Assembly (NCBI GenBank): GCA_963768165.1
Contig: CAVYHJ010000003.1
Coordinates: forward strand, 248,001 to 312,000
DNA from: CAVYHJ01 sp963768165 [NCBI: uncultured bacterium]
GTDB lineage: Bacteria > UBP4 > UBA4092
Direction of reading: 5' to 3'
Length of the DNA stretch: 64,000 nucleotides
The notes under the pieces are model-generated. The model was not told the origin of the DNA. It did no database searches and worked only from the letters and a program-made list of their open reading frames with translations. The translations under genes and the position numbers were made by a program. Below are positions 1 through 9,377 of this stretch, one piece after another; position 1 is the stretch's first letter, and every line of letters starts with the position of its first letter.

Positions 1-1
1 T

Positions 2-2350
2 ATCGGCGTACCTGACGGGCGGGCATGGTACATGGGAGTGCTCAATCGTCCCGATACGATTGATTTGCAACCGCAAGCGGTCATTGCCTGGTCTTTAAAA
101 AATGGGCCCAATCTCCGCACTCAACTTTCCCAGGAGATTCAGCAATTGAACCGCAAGGAATTCAACCTGGTCGAAATTCTTCTCCATGACGGGGATTTCC
201 TACAACGCGGAAATAATGCGGATGAAGAAAAAATGTTTCAGTCTTTTGACCAATTTTTGGATTGGATAGAAAAAAATCATGATTTGAAAACGGTAACGGC
301 ACGGGATATTTACAATATGGCGGTGGATGATCGCGACCGGGTGGTTCAAACTTCTCAACTCAAGGAAATGATTCAAGAACAACTTTCCAAAGCACCCCGT
401 TCCACTCCTCCATTATATTTTTCTTTGCGGAATGAAGATTATTTGTCATTGACGGATGTATTTCAAGCTCTTTGCGATAGCCTTAGTGCTTATTTAAAAA
501 ATGGCATGTTACCGCAGGAAGTTCGCGTACATGATATTCTTGGACCGACCGCAAATATACTGGCAGCGACATCCTCCAATATCACACTTTCTGCAAAAGA
601 AGTCATAGACAAAGCCAATCAGATTAAACCATACCTTCAAGTCAGCGGGGTTCCATCGGGAATCGTGTTATCGAATACCCGTCTGAATGCCGCCGAATTT
701 CTCTCCGCAATGGAACAGGTATATCAAAAAATCGGTTCGGCTCAGACGCCTCCAAACGCACTGGGACAAATACAAATTTCATCACAAAATTTGATTCCAC
801 AAGAAGTAGATAATCCTATGCGGAGAGATGTTTTTACCAAACTTCAAGTCTGGACTTACAAACCCGCGCGATGGAATATTTCGGGACTCAGCAGTGCAGG
901 CGCGAAAAAACCTGTCTTATTCTGGATTTATGGACATCATTACGGTGCGCGCTATGCCGATCCGAGCGTAATACGCAAGTTTGCTGATTTATTGGTGAAG
1001 TATAATCTCAAAGGAACTTTTTATTCCGATGGGATTTTAGCGGATAAAATCAAACGCCATGACCCCTCGTTATTCGCGTATATCAATTCACTGCAAATGC
1101 CTATTGGGTATCATGGTGAAGATACTCATGGGCCACAGCCAAACGCACCCAGAACAACCAACAACAAAAATTGGGAACAGGCGGTCGAAGCGGTTAAAGA
1201 ACGATATAGTCATGCTCAGAAAGTTGTTTGGAGGAATTCTTCCGAAGACTGGATTAATATGGAAGCCAGTGGAGAGTCGGATCTTTCCAAAACTGGCGGT
1301 ATCGTCGCGGTGCAAGAAGCCTATGGGCGAGATGTGGATATTTTAACCGATCATAGTTTAAATGCCGCGCCTGCCGGATACGCGTTTATGGAATTGACCA
1401 AAGCAAAGATGGCACAGGGCACGTTATTAAGCTATCACGGAATGGGACCGGAACTGCAACATAACCAGGAGTTGCTTGAACAAGTGTTTGGAATCGGCGG
1501 GTTGGAAAATCCCCTGTTCTGGTATATGAATCAATTGAATACCAAAGAAATTATTGAAACTCTTTTAATTCCATCCAACCAACTTAAAGAAGAATTCGGT
1601 AAATTGGATAGGAGCCATGTAAATTTTGTGACTGTACTCATGGAACCCGATGAACACACGGGGTCGTTGGCGGATTTTGAAGAGAGACTCCGGTATATCA
1701 AGGATGAATTTATTCCGCAAAATCCGGGAAGCCGTTTTGTAATACCCCAGGATTTACTGAATTTAGTAGACTTACAAACACCTCCTGCCATATCGAAAAG
1801 ACAATTGGAAAATATTTGTGACTATCTGCTAAACCATTGGTCGGCACGCCCACCAAACTCCATTATGATTCCCGGTGACCGGAATTATTCACTCTCGCAA
1901 GCGTTTGAGGCATTGGTCAATAGTTTGTCGGCTTTCCAATCCACGCACCAACTGCCGGAATCGGTAACGGTTTCAGATTATCTGGGTCCTATTGGTGAAA
2001 AAAATGAACTCATTCATGTTACCAATTCTCAAATTTCTGTGCCGGATATTCTGCAAGCCGCCAGTCTGGTGAAACAGAATCTGCCGGAATCCAAATATCA
2101 TTCCATCCCATTTCAGATTTCTGCTGGAAACAACAATATGAATACGGCTGAATTTCTTGAAGCGATGGCAAAAACATATCGCGCGATATCATCCCAGCAA
2201 CAAATGGCATTTATTAATGTGGACTCCAGCGATGTTGTCCCACCTTATGGAGATATTCTGGTAAAAGCCGTCGCTCCTATGGATACGGCTATATGGTATT
2301 CGCAACTGCAATTATGGACGGTTCAGCCGATCCATTGGAAGTATTTCTAA
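2..2350 (+). CDS. Exported polysaccharide-deacetylase-like protein with two wall-binding-like modules (5' end cut by window)
   Basis: The reading frame is open to the first base of the window, so the true start lies upstream and the ATG at 32 is probably internal. The protein is built as two similar halves. The end of a first NodB-like domain (to about residue 110, counted from the ATG at 32) is followed by a module of about 170 residues. A second NodB-like domain (about 290-600) is followed by a second copy of that module to the C-terminus. The modules contain phrases such as LKNGMLPQEVRVHDILGP and MNTAEFLEAMAKTYRAI, which resemble pseudomurein-binding-type repeats. The canonical TFDDG metal motif of NodB deacetylases is not visible, although YHGEDTHG may be a remnant of the His motif, so activity is uncertain. 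The convergent neighbour ends 9 bp away. A role in surface polysaccharide remodelling is inferred from the fold and the adjacent O-antigen-ligase-like gene. Confidence 0.7.
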   Translation: MGVPDGRAWYMGVLNRPDTIDLQPQAVIAWSLKNGPNLRTQLSQEIQQLNRKEFNLVEILLHDGDFLQRGNNADEEKMFQSFDQFLDWIEKNHDLKTVTARDIYNMAVDDRDRVVQTSQLKEMIQEQLSKAPRSTPPLYFSLRNEDYLSLTDVFQALCDSLSAYLKNGMLPQEVRVHDILGPTANILAATSSNITLSAKEVIDKANQIKPYLQVSGVPSGIVLSNTRLNAAEFLSAMEQVYQKIGSAQTPPNALGQIQISSQNLIPQEVDNPMRRDVFTKLQVWTYKPARWNISGLSSAGAKKPVLFWIYGHHYGARYADPSVIRKFADLLVKYNLKGTFYSDGILADKIKRHDPSLFAYINSLQMPIGYHGEDTHGPQPNAPRTTNNKNWEQAVEAVKERYSHAQKVVWRNSSEDWINMEASGESDLSKTGGIVAVQEAYGRDVDILTDHSLNAAPAGYAFMELTKAKMAQGTLLSYHGMGPELQHNQELLEQVFGIGGLENPLFWYMNQLNTKEIIETLLIPSNQLKEEFGKLDRSHVNFVTVLMEPDEHTGSLADFEERLRYIKDEFIPQNPGSRFVIPQDLLNLVDLQTPPAISKRQLENICDYLLNHWSARPPNSIMIPGDRNYSLSQAFEALVNSLSAFQSTHQLPESVTVSDYLGPIGEKNELIHVTNSQISVPDILQAASLVKQNLPESKYHSIPFQISAGNNNMNTAEFLEAMAKTYRAISSQQQMAFINVDSSDVVPPYGDILVKAVAPMDTAIWYSQLQLWTVQPIHWKYF

Positions 2351-2359
2351 AAATAGTTT

Positions 2360-3871
2360 TTAAAGAGATTCCAGTTCTTGTTTTTCATTCGGCGGAGGAT
2401 TTTCCATTTCGTTTTTAACCAATTGTCCGGTGACCATCAACATGCCGATGGCAAACCAAACGATTCGACCGTAAAAATCATATTCCACAAGACCCTGGAT
2501 GATAACAGTCCCGACAAAAGACGCGCATAACCCCAAAAACATGTCCGTTAGGTAGGATCGGTGATATAAGGAATATTTTATTAAAGGCGCCAAACAACGC
2601 CAAAAAACAATCACCGTATACAAAAACAGGAAACATCCCACCACACCCAACTCCAAGAGATAGCAAAGATAAACACTATTAATATCAGGTCCCAAATCTA
2701 CGTTCCACATCATACCGCCCAACCCCATTCCCCAAAGCAGATTGTCGTGTTCCAGTTCAAATTTTATTCCTTCTTTCCACCATTGAATACGGACTCCAAT
2801 ACCGGTCACCTGACCTGAAGAGGATGAAACAACTGCTTCGTACCGCCCAAAAAAACTATTTCCCCGTATATTACTTAAATCTCCCAGTACCATGATAAAA
2901 AGAACTAATGCCACCGCGAAAAAAGCATTGCGGACAATATCTTCCCGCCAGCGGAGATACAAAAACGATAATAAAATGAGAATAATTAATGAACAACAAG
3001 TCCCTGTACGTGATTGTGTAAGAACAATTCCATAAATATAGAAACTAGCAATCAAAAAATAAAATAATTTCCATAGCATTCTTTTTGCGCGAAAAATAGA
3101 AGCGACTACCAATCCGAGAGCGATATTGATAGAAAAAGCCGCGTGATTGGAACCCGCGAGTCCTCCCGCCCGTTTATAAATAATTTTGAAAGCGAATAAA
3201 AGTCGCCATTTACCAAAATCATAAGTTTTTGCCAAATTTAACTGCCAGATAAAGGAAATCACACATCCCAAAGCAATAGCAATGGCGCCAATAATCGTCC
3301 AGAAGTAAACCCGGCGCAAAGATTTTTCATCATTAATCAATGCCGTCATCAAGAACCACATAGCGTAATTAAATACCAACATGCACCACCAGTAAAAAGC
3401 ATACGTTTCGGAATAAGCCCAAAAGCAGGAAGCTCCGCCCAGTACTACTAGTAGAAAGAACGGAATATCCAATGGATGAAATTTACGTTTGGGATAAACT
3501 TGGGCATATTTATTCAACACCCAGCCGGGAATCGTAATAATAATGAAAATAGTCGCGGGAACAGCCCAGAAAAAAACAACTTTTGAATTCACCAGAGGAT
3601 AAAAAGTTTCATGTTCAATCATCACCAGAAGAGCCATTATATACATTCCGATTCTCGGTTTTACTGTGATTAGAGCAAAAAGTAGCAAACCGCCAAGAAT
3701 TAAAAAATAAAATAACCACTCCCATCCTTCATAATGAGCTGATAAAAGGCAAAAAATCCCCAGCAACACGGCAAATCCGGTAATTATCACCACTTGCCAT
3801 GGTTTGAAGTTTTCCCAGGGATACCCCAGGTCTTTAGGTTTCAAATTGGTTGGTTCTGATTGATCCGACAT
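2360..3871 (-). CDS. O-antigen ligase / Wzy_C-family membrane protein
   Basis: A 503-residue polytopic membrane protein with about 11-12 hydrophobic segments after a short soluble N-terminus. Middle features fit the O-antigen ligase/polymerase family: AGGLAGSNHAAFSINIA, then VLTQSRTGTCCSLIILILLSF (the SRTG signature), a long extracytoplasmic loop with RIQWWKEGIKF and a WGMGLGG turn, then SVYLCYLLELGVVGCFLFL. Members join or polymerise undecaprenyl-linked glycans at the periplasmic face; the actual substrate cannot be read from sequence. It is followed convergently by the deacetylase-like gene and lies 65 bp downstream of another membrane protein on the same strand, so the pair may be co-transcribed. 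Confidence 0.8.
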   Translation of the reverse strand: MSDQSEPTNLKPKDLGYPWENFKPWQVVIITGFAVLLGIFCLLSAHYEGWEWLFYFLILGGLLLFALITVKPRIGMYIMALLVMIEHETFYPLVNSKVVFFWAVPATIFIIITIPGWVLNKYAQVYPKRKFHPLDIPFFLLVVLGGASCFWAYSETYAFYWWCMLVFNYAMWFLMTALINDEKSLRRVYFWTIIGAIAIALGCVISFIWQLNLAKTYDFGKWRLLFAFKIIYKRAGGLAGSNHAAFSINIALGLVVASIFRAKRMLWKLFYFLIASFYIYGIVLTQSRTGTCCSLIILILLSFLYLRWREDIVRNAFFAVALVLFIMVLGDLSNIRGNSFFGRYEAVVSSSSGQVTGIGVRIQWWKEGIKFELEHDNLLWGMGLGGMMWNVDLGPDINSVYLCYLLELGVVGCFLFLYTVIVFWRCLAPLIKYSLYHRSYLTDMFLGLCASFVGTVIIQGLVEYDFYGRIVWFAIGMLMVTGQLVKNEMENPPPNEKQELESL

Positions 3872-3936
3872 AAGAAATACAATGTATTAGAGTAAAAAGT
3901 TTAACAGGAAGAGACTATCGAACGCAAGTGATAGGA

Positions 3937-4905
3937 TTAGTTTGCAAGATTATTATTTTTATAAAGATAGGATAATCCCAATGGAATAAGGATTGGATAC
4001 ATCGGCATTAACAAGCGTACTTCGTGCCACGAACCCCACAGGATAATCGGTATGAGATAAAGAGGAACAACCCATGCTGTTTTTTTCATAAATTCATCGG
4101 CATACTTATATCCCACCATCGCAAACAACCAAAAGAATCCTAAAAATAAGGAGCCTTCAACCACCGTTCTGACCAAACTGTGCAAGAGAGTATTTAATTC
4201 CCATGTTTCATGCAAAGTCAAAACCTGTGGAACGTTTCCCCGGATAACCCGCAATCCCACATATGTCACTCCCCATAATAGCATCCAGCCGAGAAATAAG
4301 ATAATTGATTTCTGTGAAAGGATTTCTTTCTTGTTATTGGATTTCGAGAGATCAATTTCCGTACATAAAAAAGCGATGGGAAGAAATAAGGCAGTTTCCC
4401 GATTGAGTGTGGCTACAAATATCAAACAGGTAAATGCGATATTTTTTTTCCGATAAATCCAAAGTAATCCCAGGGTAAACAAGCCCGGTTCCAATAAAGA
4501 CCAGGGTTGAAATTCATGGTCCCGCAATGCCATCACAAGAGTACTGGAAACAAATAACACCCCGATTAACGCCTGTTCCCGGGTAAACCATAACCGGCAA
4601 TAAACAAATAACATCCACAATAAAAAAGTGATGGAAACCATTTCTGCGAAGGCATACATTATTAAAAAAGCTTTGGGATAAGGTAATATCAAAGAACTCA
4701 TTTTTATAGCAGTTTCTACAATAAAAGGGATTAAAATTCGATACCGGTAAGGTGACTCTGCGGTTCCGTGAATGATTAAATTATGCTGGTCAATGCGGGC
4801 AAACTGACTGGGTTTATCTACGAGGAAAAAATAATTATAAATTGCTGCTGATGCAGCCGAAACCACAATAGCAAATATTATCCAATTTTTTAATTTTTCT
4901 CTCAT
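3937..4905 (-). CDS. Polytopic membrane protein, GT-C glycosyltransferase-like
   Basis: A 322-residue integral membrane protein with about 8 hydrophobic segments. Between the first two segments is a loop with DQHNLIIHGTAESPYRYRILIPFIV, and later an NRETALFLP motif and a C-terminal WHEVRLLMPMYPIL. The PYRYR.L.P and ..RE(T)A..LP phrases recur in uncharacterised membrane proteins that resemble GT-C (mannosyltransferase-like) enzymes, but no catalytic DD/DE motif is certain. A promoter sits just upstream, leaving a leader of only about 8 nt. The gene precedes the O-antigen-ligase-like gene on the same strand, which supports a glycan role by context only. Confidence 0.65.
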   Translation of the reverse strand: MREKLKNWIIFAIVVSAASAAIYNYFFLVDKPSQFARIDQHNLIIHGTAESPYRYRILIPFIVETAIKMSSLILPYPKAFLIMYAFAEMVSITFLLWMLFVYCRLWFTREQALIGVLFVSSTLVMALRDHEFQPWSLLEPGLFTLGLLWIYRKKNIAFTCLIFVATLNRETALFLPIAFLCTEIDLSKSNNKKEILSQKSIILFLGWMLLWGVTYVGLRVIRGNVPQVLTLHETWELNTLLHSLVRTVVEGSLFLGFFWLFAMVGYKYADEFMKKTAWVVPLYLIPIILWGSWHEVRLLMPMYPILIPLGLSYLYKNNNLAN

Positions 4906-4919
4906 GTGTAAGCATTACT

Positions 4920-4948
4920 ACTCTATCCTTGGGTGCTGGCATTGTCAA
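4920..4948 (-). promoter_or_regulatory. Sigma-70-type promoter for the 4905-3937 gene
   Basis: On the minus strand, TTGACA (4948-4943) is followed after 17 nt by TAGAGT (4925-4920). The predicted start near 4913 leaves a leader of about 8 nt before the ATG at 4905, too short for a normal Shine-Dalgarno site. Confidence 0.6.
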
Positions 4949-5201
4949 GAAAAGCTTGATACGTGAAAGAGTCGGATTTGAGATTATATAAAATTGCATT
5001 ATTGGTTTTGTTCATTTGCGTACTTCTTTTATTCATAATTCATTTTGTAATATAACATTCTTTATATTTATCTAGATTTTTTTGTGTAAGGAATGATGTG
5101 ACTTTTACGGATTCCTTTCTTATGCCAAGCGATTCTTCAGTTCTTATACTGTACTCCCTCAAAAATAACAACCCCTTTTTTGAAGGAATCTTGAGTTGGG
5201 G

Positions 5202-5280
5202 AAAACTTTGTACGAACGTACAAAGTTTTATCCTCAATAAAATCAATGAGCCAATAATTCTTGTAGGAACGTACAAGAAT
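5202..5280. repeat. Pair of related palindromes with a shared core
   Basis: AAAACTTTGTAC/GTACAAAGTTTT (12-bp arms, 5202-5213 and 5218-5229, spacer GAAC) is followed 27 bp later by ATTCTTGTA/TACAAGAAT (9-bp arms, 5257-5265 and 5272-5280). Both centre on TTGTA-S-GAACGTACAA. They could be operators, a terminator pair or a small repeat family. Confidence 0.6.
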
Positions 5281-5331
5281 TCCAACCGGCTGAAATCTAT
5301 CCACTTCTACTGAATGAGTATCGGAGAGTAC

Positions 5332-5356
5332 CCGGAGTTGCTATTGGCAATTCCGG
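5332..5356. repeat. REP-like hairpin, related to one at 22603-22650
   Basis: CCGGAGTTGC and GCAATTCCGG form a 10-bp stem (one G-T wobble) around TATTG. Read on the minus strand the core GGAATTGCCAATAGCAA closely matches GGAATTGAAAATAGCAA in the hairpin at 22603-22650. Confidence 0.5.
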
Positions 5357-5474
5357 TTCCACTTCGCTTGTCTTTCAGTGTATCTTGGGTATTTTATGAG
5401 AATATGGAAGGGAGGGGATATTTCACGTCGAGCTATGATAGGTTTTTACATGTGTCAGGAAATAACCTTATTGC

Positions 5475-5502
5475 AGATTGTAGATTTGAGATTTCAGATG
5501 TG
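5475..5502. repeat. Degenerate heptad array (AGATTTG type)
   Basis: Four consecutive 7-bp units, AGATTGT AGATTTG AGATTTC AGATGTG, in exact register. A partial fifth unit follows. Confidence 0.65.
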
Positions 5503-5643
5503 AGAAATAGATTGTTTGGGTCACTTCGCTCTAAGGTAACAATAGGTTGCATCGGGAATAGATGAGGTAAAAATTCCCTATTCATCAAAGCAAATAGATG
5601 CGACGAAGCTCTCATTGATATGCATTCGGCGAGACACCATGTA

Positions 5644-6222
5644 TTATTTTTTAGCACCGGAATCTTGGAGTAATTTAACGATGGTCGTATCCCCGGAATC
5701 TTCCGCCAGCATTAAAGCGGTAGTCCCGAATTTATTGGTTGCTTTGACATCCGTGCCAGCAGCAATTAATGTCTTAATGACCTGAATATTGGGGTTGTGT
5801 AATAAGAGATTATCCATCAGAGCGGTATTTCCTTTTTCGTCTTTGGCATTCACATCCGCGCCTGCCGCGAGCAAACGTTTGATAGTTTCCATCTGGTCTT
5901 TTTCACGGATGGGAACGAATACCGCCAATTGCAAAGCGGTTTGGTCGGATTTATTTTTAATATTTACATTCGCCCCGTTGCGGAGTAATAGATTGACGAT
6001 TTTGAGTTCGTTTCTTTCGGAGGCGGCGATCAATGCCGTGTTCCCGTCTTTATCCCGGACATTCACGTTTATGCCGTCCATGATGTCGTTTCTTACATAA
6101 TGGTAATCTCCCCAAAAAGCAGCCTCCACAAACGACTGGCTTTGCTGATTTTCACAAGCGGTGACAAAAAATAAAGTTCCGAGGAGAACGAATAATAAAC
6201 GATTTTTGCGGGACATGATCAT
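5644..6222 (-). CDS. Ankyrin-repeat lipoprotein
   Basis: A 192-residue protein with a lipoprotein signal peptide (LLFVLLGTLFFVTAC, lipobox Cys at residue 23). About four ankyrin repeats follow, recognisable by phrases such as DKDGNTALIAASERNELKIV, LLLRNGANVNIKNKSDQTAL, LLAAGADVNAKDEKGNTAL and NKFGTTALMLAEDSGD. Ankyrin repeats bind proteins, so this is probably a periplasmic or membrane-tethered binding protein with no catalytic role. Its start overlaps the stop of the upstream aldo/keto reductase by 4 nt (ATGA), which predicts translational coupling. The binding partner is unknown. Confidence 0.85.
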   Translation of the reverse strand: MIMSRKNRLLFVLLGTLFFVTACENQQSQSFVEAAFWGDYHYVRNDIMDGINVNVRDKDGNTALIAASERNELKIVNLLLRNGANVNIKNKSDQTALQLAVFVPIREKDQMETIKRLLAAGADVNAKDEKGNTALMDNLLLHNPNIQVIKTLIAAGTDVKATNKFGTTALMLAEDSGDTTIVKLLQDSGAKK

Positions 6223-7361
6223 TCTTCAGAAAAAAGCTCCATAAATTCTTTCTCAGACAAAGGCGGAACAGCGCCGACCTTGAGATTTTCTTCCACGTGA
6301 TGCACATGGCTCATCCCCACGAGGGCAGTAGTGATTCCGGGAGCTGAACGGGTAAATTGAATCGCTCTCTGGGCATCGTTGGATAATCCGGTAAAGAGAG
6401 GCGCCAGATGCGCAGGAAGATTCTGGGACAATTGACCTTGTAGGATGGAAGCGCTGGCCATCACAATCATCCCATGTTGCTGTGCTGTGGAGAGCAGGGG
6501 AATCAAATTCCCCTGAGAAATTTGCGTAGGATCGAGCAATGCTTCCATCATCGTCAGATTAAAGGGTAATTGAATCGCCTTAAAATGATGGATTTTTCCA
6601 CCGATTTCCTCCGCCACTTGAATTAATTTTTCCAATTCCAAATGTTCTGGTAAATCGGAGGCTACCCGGTATCCGTTCCATGTGGCGGTGCCGTAATATT
6701 GGATTTTACCATCGGTCACATTTTTCTCTAATAATTCAAATGCCGCGCGGATACGGTTCAAAAATTGATTGCCATTAATTTCTTCCAATTGGGTTTCCGG
6801 ATTGTGCAAGTAATAAATATCCACGCAATCCAATCCTAAATTGGCGAGGCTCGTGTCCAGTTGATTCTGGAGAAAAGCAGGAACCATGCAATGACAACCC
6901 ATGACCAAATCATCGCGGGTTGCTAATCCCGGGTTCACAAAAGTTTCGTCAAAATAGGAAAAGAAATTTCGTGGTGGTTCCGTATCCCCCGGAATAAACC
7001 CGCCTTTGGTTGTCACGATCAACTCGTCACGTTGCGCTTTACCCCGTCCGATTACCTGTTGGATAGCTCTTCCGATAGCCCGTTCGGAGCGTTGGAACCG
7101 ATAATTAATGGCAGTGTCAATGACATTACAACCCAATTCTACCGCACGAATCACCGCGTCACAATAGCGCAAATCGGTGGCTTCGTCATGATTTCCCAGA
7201 TGACTTCCCAGCCCGATGGAGGAAAACCATAATCTGGAATTATCCTCATGGAGGGTGGTCTTTAACGGTGATTTTCTATAATGTTCCGGTGCCCCGATAC
7301 TCGACATTCGGTCTTTATACCGTTTTGTCCCAAGGGATGTGGCATGTCCCGGTATTGCCAT
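6219..7361 (-). CDS. Aldo/keto reductase family protein
   Basis: A 380-residue NAD(P)H-dependent oxidoreductase of the aldo/keto reductase superfamily. The catalytic tetrad is visible in order: Asp and Tyr in VIDTAINYRFQRSE, Lys in IVTTKGGF and His in YYLHNPE. The C-terminal SAPGITTALVGMSHVHHVEENL is the usual cofactor-phosphate-binding region. At 380 residues it is longer than the typical 310-330, mainly from an N-terminal extension and an insertion around FDETFVNPGLATRDDLVMGCHC. The start has GGAG upstream. It overlaps the ankyrin lipoprotein downstream by 4 nt and follows an exported protein after 40 nt, so an operon is likely. The substrate is unknown. Confidence 0.9.
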   Translation of the reverse strand: MAIPGHATSLGTKRYKDRMSSIGAPEHYRKSPLKTTLHEDNSRLWFSSIGLGSHLGNHDEATDLRYCDAVIRAVELGCNVIDTAINYRFQRSERAIGRAIQQVIGRGKAQRDELIVTTKGGFIPGDTEPPRNFFSYFDETFVNPGLATRDDLVMGCHCMVPAFLQNQLDTSLANLGLDCVDIYYLHNPETQLEEINGNQFLNRIRAAFELLEKNVTDGKIQYYGTATWNGYRVASDLPEHLELEKLIQVAEEIGGKIHHFKAIQLPFNLTMMEALLDPTQISQGNLIPLLSTAQQHGMIVMASASILQGQLSQNLPAHLAPLFTGLSNDAQRAIQFTRSAPGITTALVGMSHVHHVEENLKVGAVPPLSEKEFMELFSEE

Positions 7362-7401
7362 AATTTATTCTCCAGTTTTTAATTCAGGGGAGATTCCTCC
7401 G

Positions 7402-8235
7402 TTATTTTTTCTGATGGTAATAATCTGCCGTAATTCGGCTATAGGTATCGTTAAAGACCGCTTGCCCTTTATCATGGGCGCTCACGATTTCGTTTGCCTT
7501 CTGTTTATCCAGATTGTCTTTCGTGGACATGAATTGGTCAAAAGAAATTTTTTTATTATCAAAATCAGATTTGTTATTATCCTGCAATCGAATATATTTA
7601 TTTACGATATCCATTTCCAATTCACCGACCACGCTATCTCTGGCCACGGTTGCTTCCTTGGCGGCTTTTGTCCCGATCCATTGGGTCTCAACCTGTTGGG
7701 GAGATAATTCATGGATAGGTGCGGGTGTCGGCGTAGGCGTATAGGATGACCCGTGAGGAGTCTCCCCTCTCTCTCCCGGTTGAGCGGGTTGCGTAACCAA
7801 AGTAACTTTACCAAAGGCGATGGTTGAATCGGTTTCATAGAGAAGATTTTTGGGAAATGTTTCATTGGATGAAAATTGAAACCCAAGGATTCCCCGGATC
7901 GTATCCCGTGGTTGAACCAGGGCGCTTTTTAATAAAAGTTTTGAAGGAATATCCGGTAATAGGATAGAACGATAGGTTTCCAGGGAGTCTGCGATGGTAA
8001 AATTCCCCGGTTCGACAAAGAGATTTTGGTCTCCGTCGTTTGTCAGGGAAACCTCCACCCAGTAATATTTTTCCAATACATTACGTTCACCTTGCTGGAC
8101 AATTTTTGCTTTCAGTTCCGCCTTCCCCGACAGGATGACTTGTGCCATGGCCTTATCCGCGAAACATTGGGTTGTCAAACAGAATAATGATAAATAACTG
8201 AAGATTATCCAATAATATCGAATTTTATGTGTCAT
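7402..8235 (-). CDS. Exported protein with beta-domain and charged C-terminal helix
   Basis: A 277-residue protein of unknown function. It begins with a signal peptide (hydrophobic IIFSYLSLFCLTTQCFA, likely cut before DKAMAQ). Residues about 30-150 look like a beta-sandwich of the kind found in secreted DUF4352-like proteins (YYWVEVSLTNDGDQNLFVEPGN). A Thr/Pro-rich linker (TPTPTPAP) follows, then a helical, charged segment of about 90 residues (KKISFDQFMSTKDNLDKQKANEI). It lies between the YgfZ gene and the aldo/keto reductase on the same strand, 40 nt upstream of the latter. Confidence 0.75.
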   Translation of the reverse strand: MTHKIRYYWIIFSYLSLFCLTTQCFADKAMAQVILSGKAELKAKIVQQGERNVLEKYYWVEVSLTNDGDQNLFVEPGNFTIADSLETYRSILLPDIPSKLLLKSALVQPRDTIRGILGFQFSSNETFPKNLLYETDSTIAFGKVTLVTQPAQPGERGETPHGSSYTPTPTPAPIHELSPQQVETQWIGTKAAKEATVARDSVVGELEMDIVNKYIRLQDNNKSDFDNKKISFDQFMSTKDNLDKQKANEIVSAHDKGQAVFNDTYSRITADYYHQKK

Positions 8236-8291
8236 TACTTACCCCCTTACTGAATGAATACTTTACTATTGTAATATACACCATCTTGCAT

Positions 8292-9377
8292 TTAAGAACG
8301 AATATAAAATGGAAGCGTTCGAATAATGGCAGATTTTTTTGTCCCGTTCCATTCAACATCAACTTCATTTCCCGGTTCTCGATAGTCCCATTTTACATAA
8401 CCCAACCCGATTATTTTATTCAATGTTGGAGAAAAGGCACTACTGGTTACATGCCCAATATGTTCGCCTTTAACTTGGATAACACTGTGTGCCGGAATGG
8501 GTGAATCAGACTGGATTTCCAGCCCTATCAAAATTCTCCAAGGATGACTTAAATTGGTTATCTTCGCAATCACTTCTTGTCCAGGATAACAACCTTTGGT
8601 ATAACTTATCGCGTGTTTTAAATCGGCTTCCAACGGGATATTATCCTGGGTCATGTCCCGCCCAAAAATCGGAATACCCGCTTCCAATCGCAGGGTATCA
8701 AAGGCCGTTAACCCAAACGGTTTCACATTCAAGGTTTTTCCTTTTTCCAACAAGTCTAACCATAAGGGTTGAATGACTTGATTCGGATAAACCAAATGAT
8801 AACCTTCTTCACCCGTCCATACGGTTTGGATAATTATTCCTTTGAGTCCTTTAAATTCCCGTTCTACATTTTGAAGAATAGATAATTTATCTATCGAAGG
8901 CTGAATCACTTGATCAAGTAGTATTTTGGAATTGGGTCCCTGAACGGAAATGATTCCCCAGGTTTCCGTAATATCTTCAACTTGTACATCCTCCCCAAAA
9001 ATGAATTTTTGAAAATTGGTAGCCAGTTCTTTGCGTGTATCAGGAGGTGTGGTTACAAGAATAAAATCCGATAACCGGTATACGTATAAATCTGAAATCA
9101 TCCGGCCTTTATAATCCAGCAAAGTCGCGTAACATCCCTCTCCAGGTTTAAGAGTTTCGATAGAATTACTAAGGCGGTTATGTAAATAGAAGGAGTTATC
9201 TTTTCCGGTCAGTTTGATTTTTCCGATAAAAGCAAGGTCTATCATCCCAACATTTTGACGAACATGGTTATGTTCCGCCACTGGATTACCATAATCCAAT
9301 ACTAGTTCAACATTGCCGGCAACCTGTATCCGGGCGTTGAGTTTTTTTTGTTCCTCCAATAAAACCATTCCAGACAT
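8292..9377 (-). CDS. ygfZ: YgfZ/GcvT-family folate-binding protein
   Basis: A 361-residue protein with the aminomethyltransferase (GcvT) fold. The signature KGCYPGQEVIAK is the K-G-C-Y-x-G-Q-E motif that marks YgfZ, the folate-binding protein involved in iron-sulfur cluster enzyme maintenance, rather than true GcvT. Other family segments are the N-terminal GMIDLAFIGKIKLTGKD, LTAFDTLRLEAGIPIFGRD, and a C-terminal beta domain with GLGYVKWDY. It may alternatively be a GcvT-like protein of other function, but the Cys motif makes YgfZ the better call. No other glycine-cleavage gene is nearby. It is divergently transcribed from tolC. Confidence 0.85.
   Translation of the reverse strand: MSGMVLLEEQKKLNARIQVAGNVELVLDYGNPVAEHNHVRQNVGMIDLAFIGKIKLTGKDNSFYLHNRLSNSIETLKPGEGCYATLLDYKGRMISDLYVYRLSDFILVTTPPDTRKELATNFQKFIFGEDVQVEDITETWGIISVQGPNSKILLDQVIQPSIDKLSILQNVEREFKGLKGIIIQTVWTGEEGYHLVYPNQVIQPLWLDLLEKGKTLNVKPFGLTAFDTLRLEAGIPIFGRDMTQDNIPLEADLKHAISYTKGCYPGQEVIAKITNLSHPWRILIGLEIQSDSPIPAHSVIQVKGEHIGHVTSSAFSPTLNKIIGLGYVKWDYREPGNEVDVEWNGTKKSAIIRTLPFYIRS

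Larger units (their letters stand above)
4906..5643. other. 738-bp spacer without a convincing gene; palindrome-rich
   Basis: Several short open frames exist on both strands here, but none has a recognisable product or good initiation site. The stretch contains the promoter of the 4905 gene, two related AT-rich palindromes (5202-5229 and 5257-5280), a GC-richer hairpin (5332-5356) and a four-unit heptad array (5475-5502). Confidence 0.6.

Noticed and set aside
5040-5565. Overlapping short open frames on both strands (71, 81 and 83 codons)
   Set aside because: No recognisable product, no good ribosome-binding site, and they run through palindromes and a heptad array.
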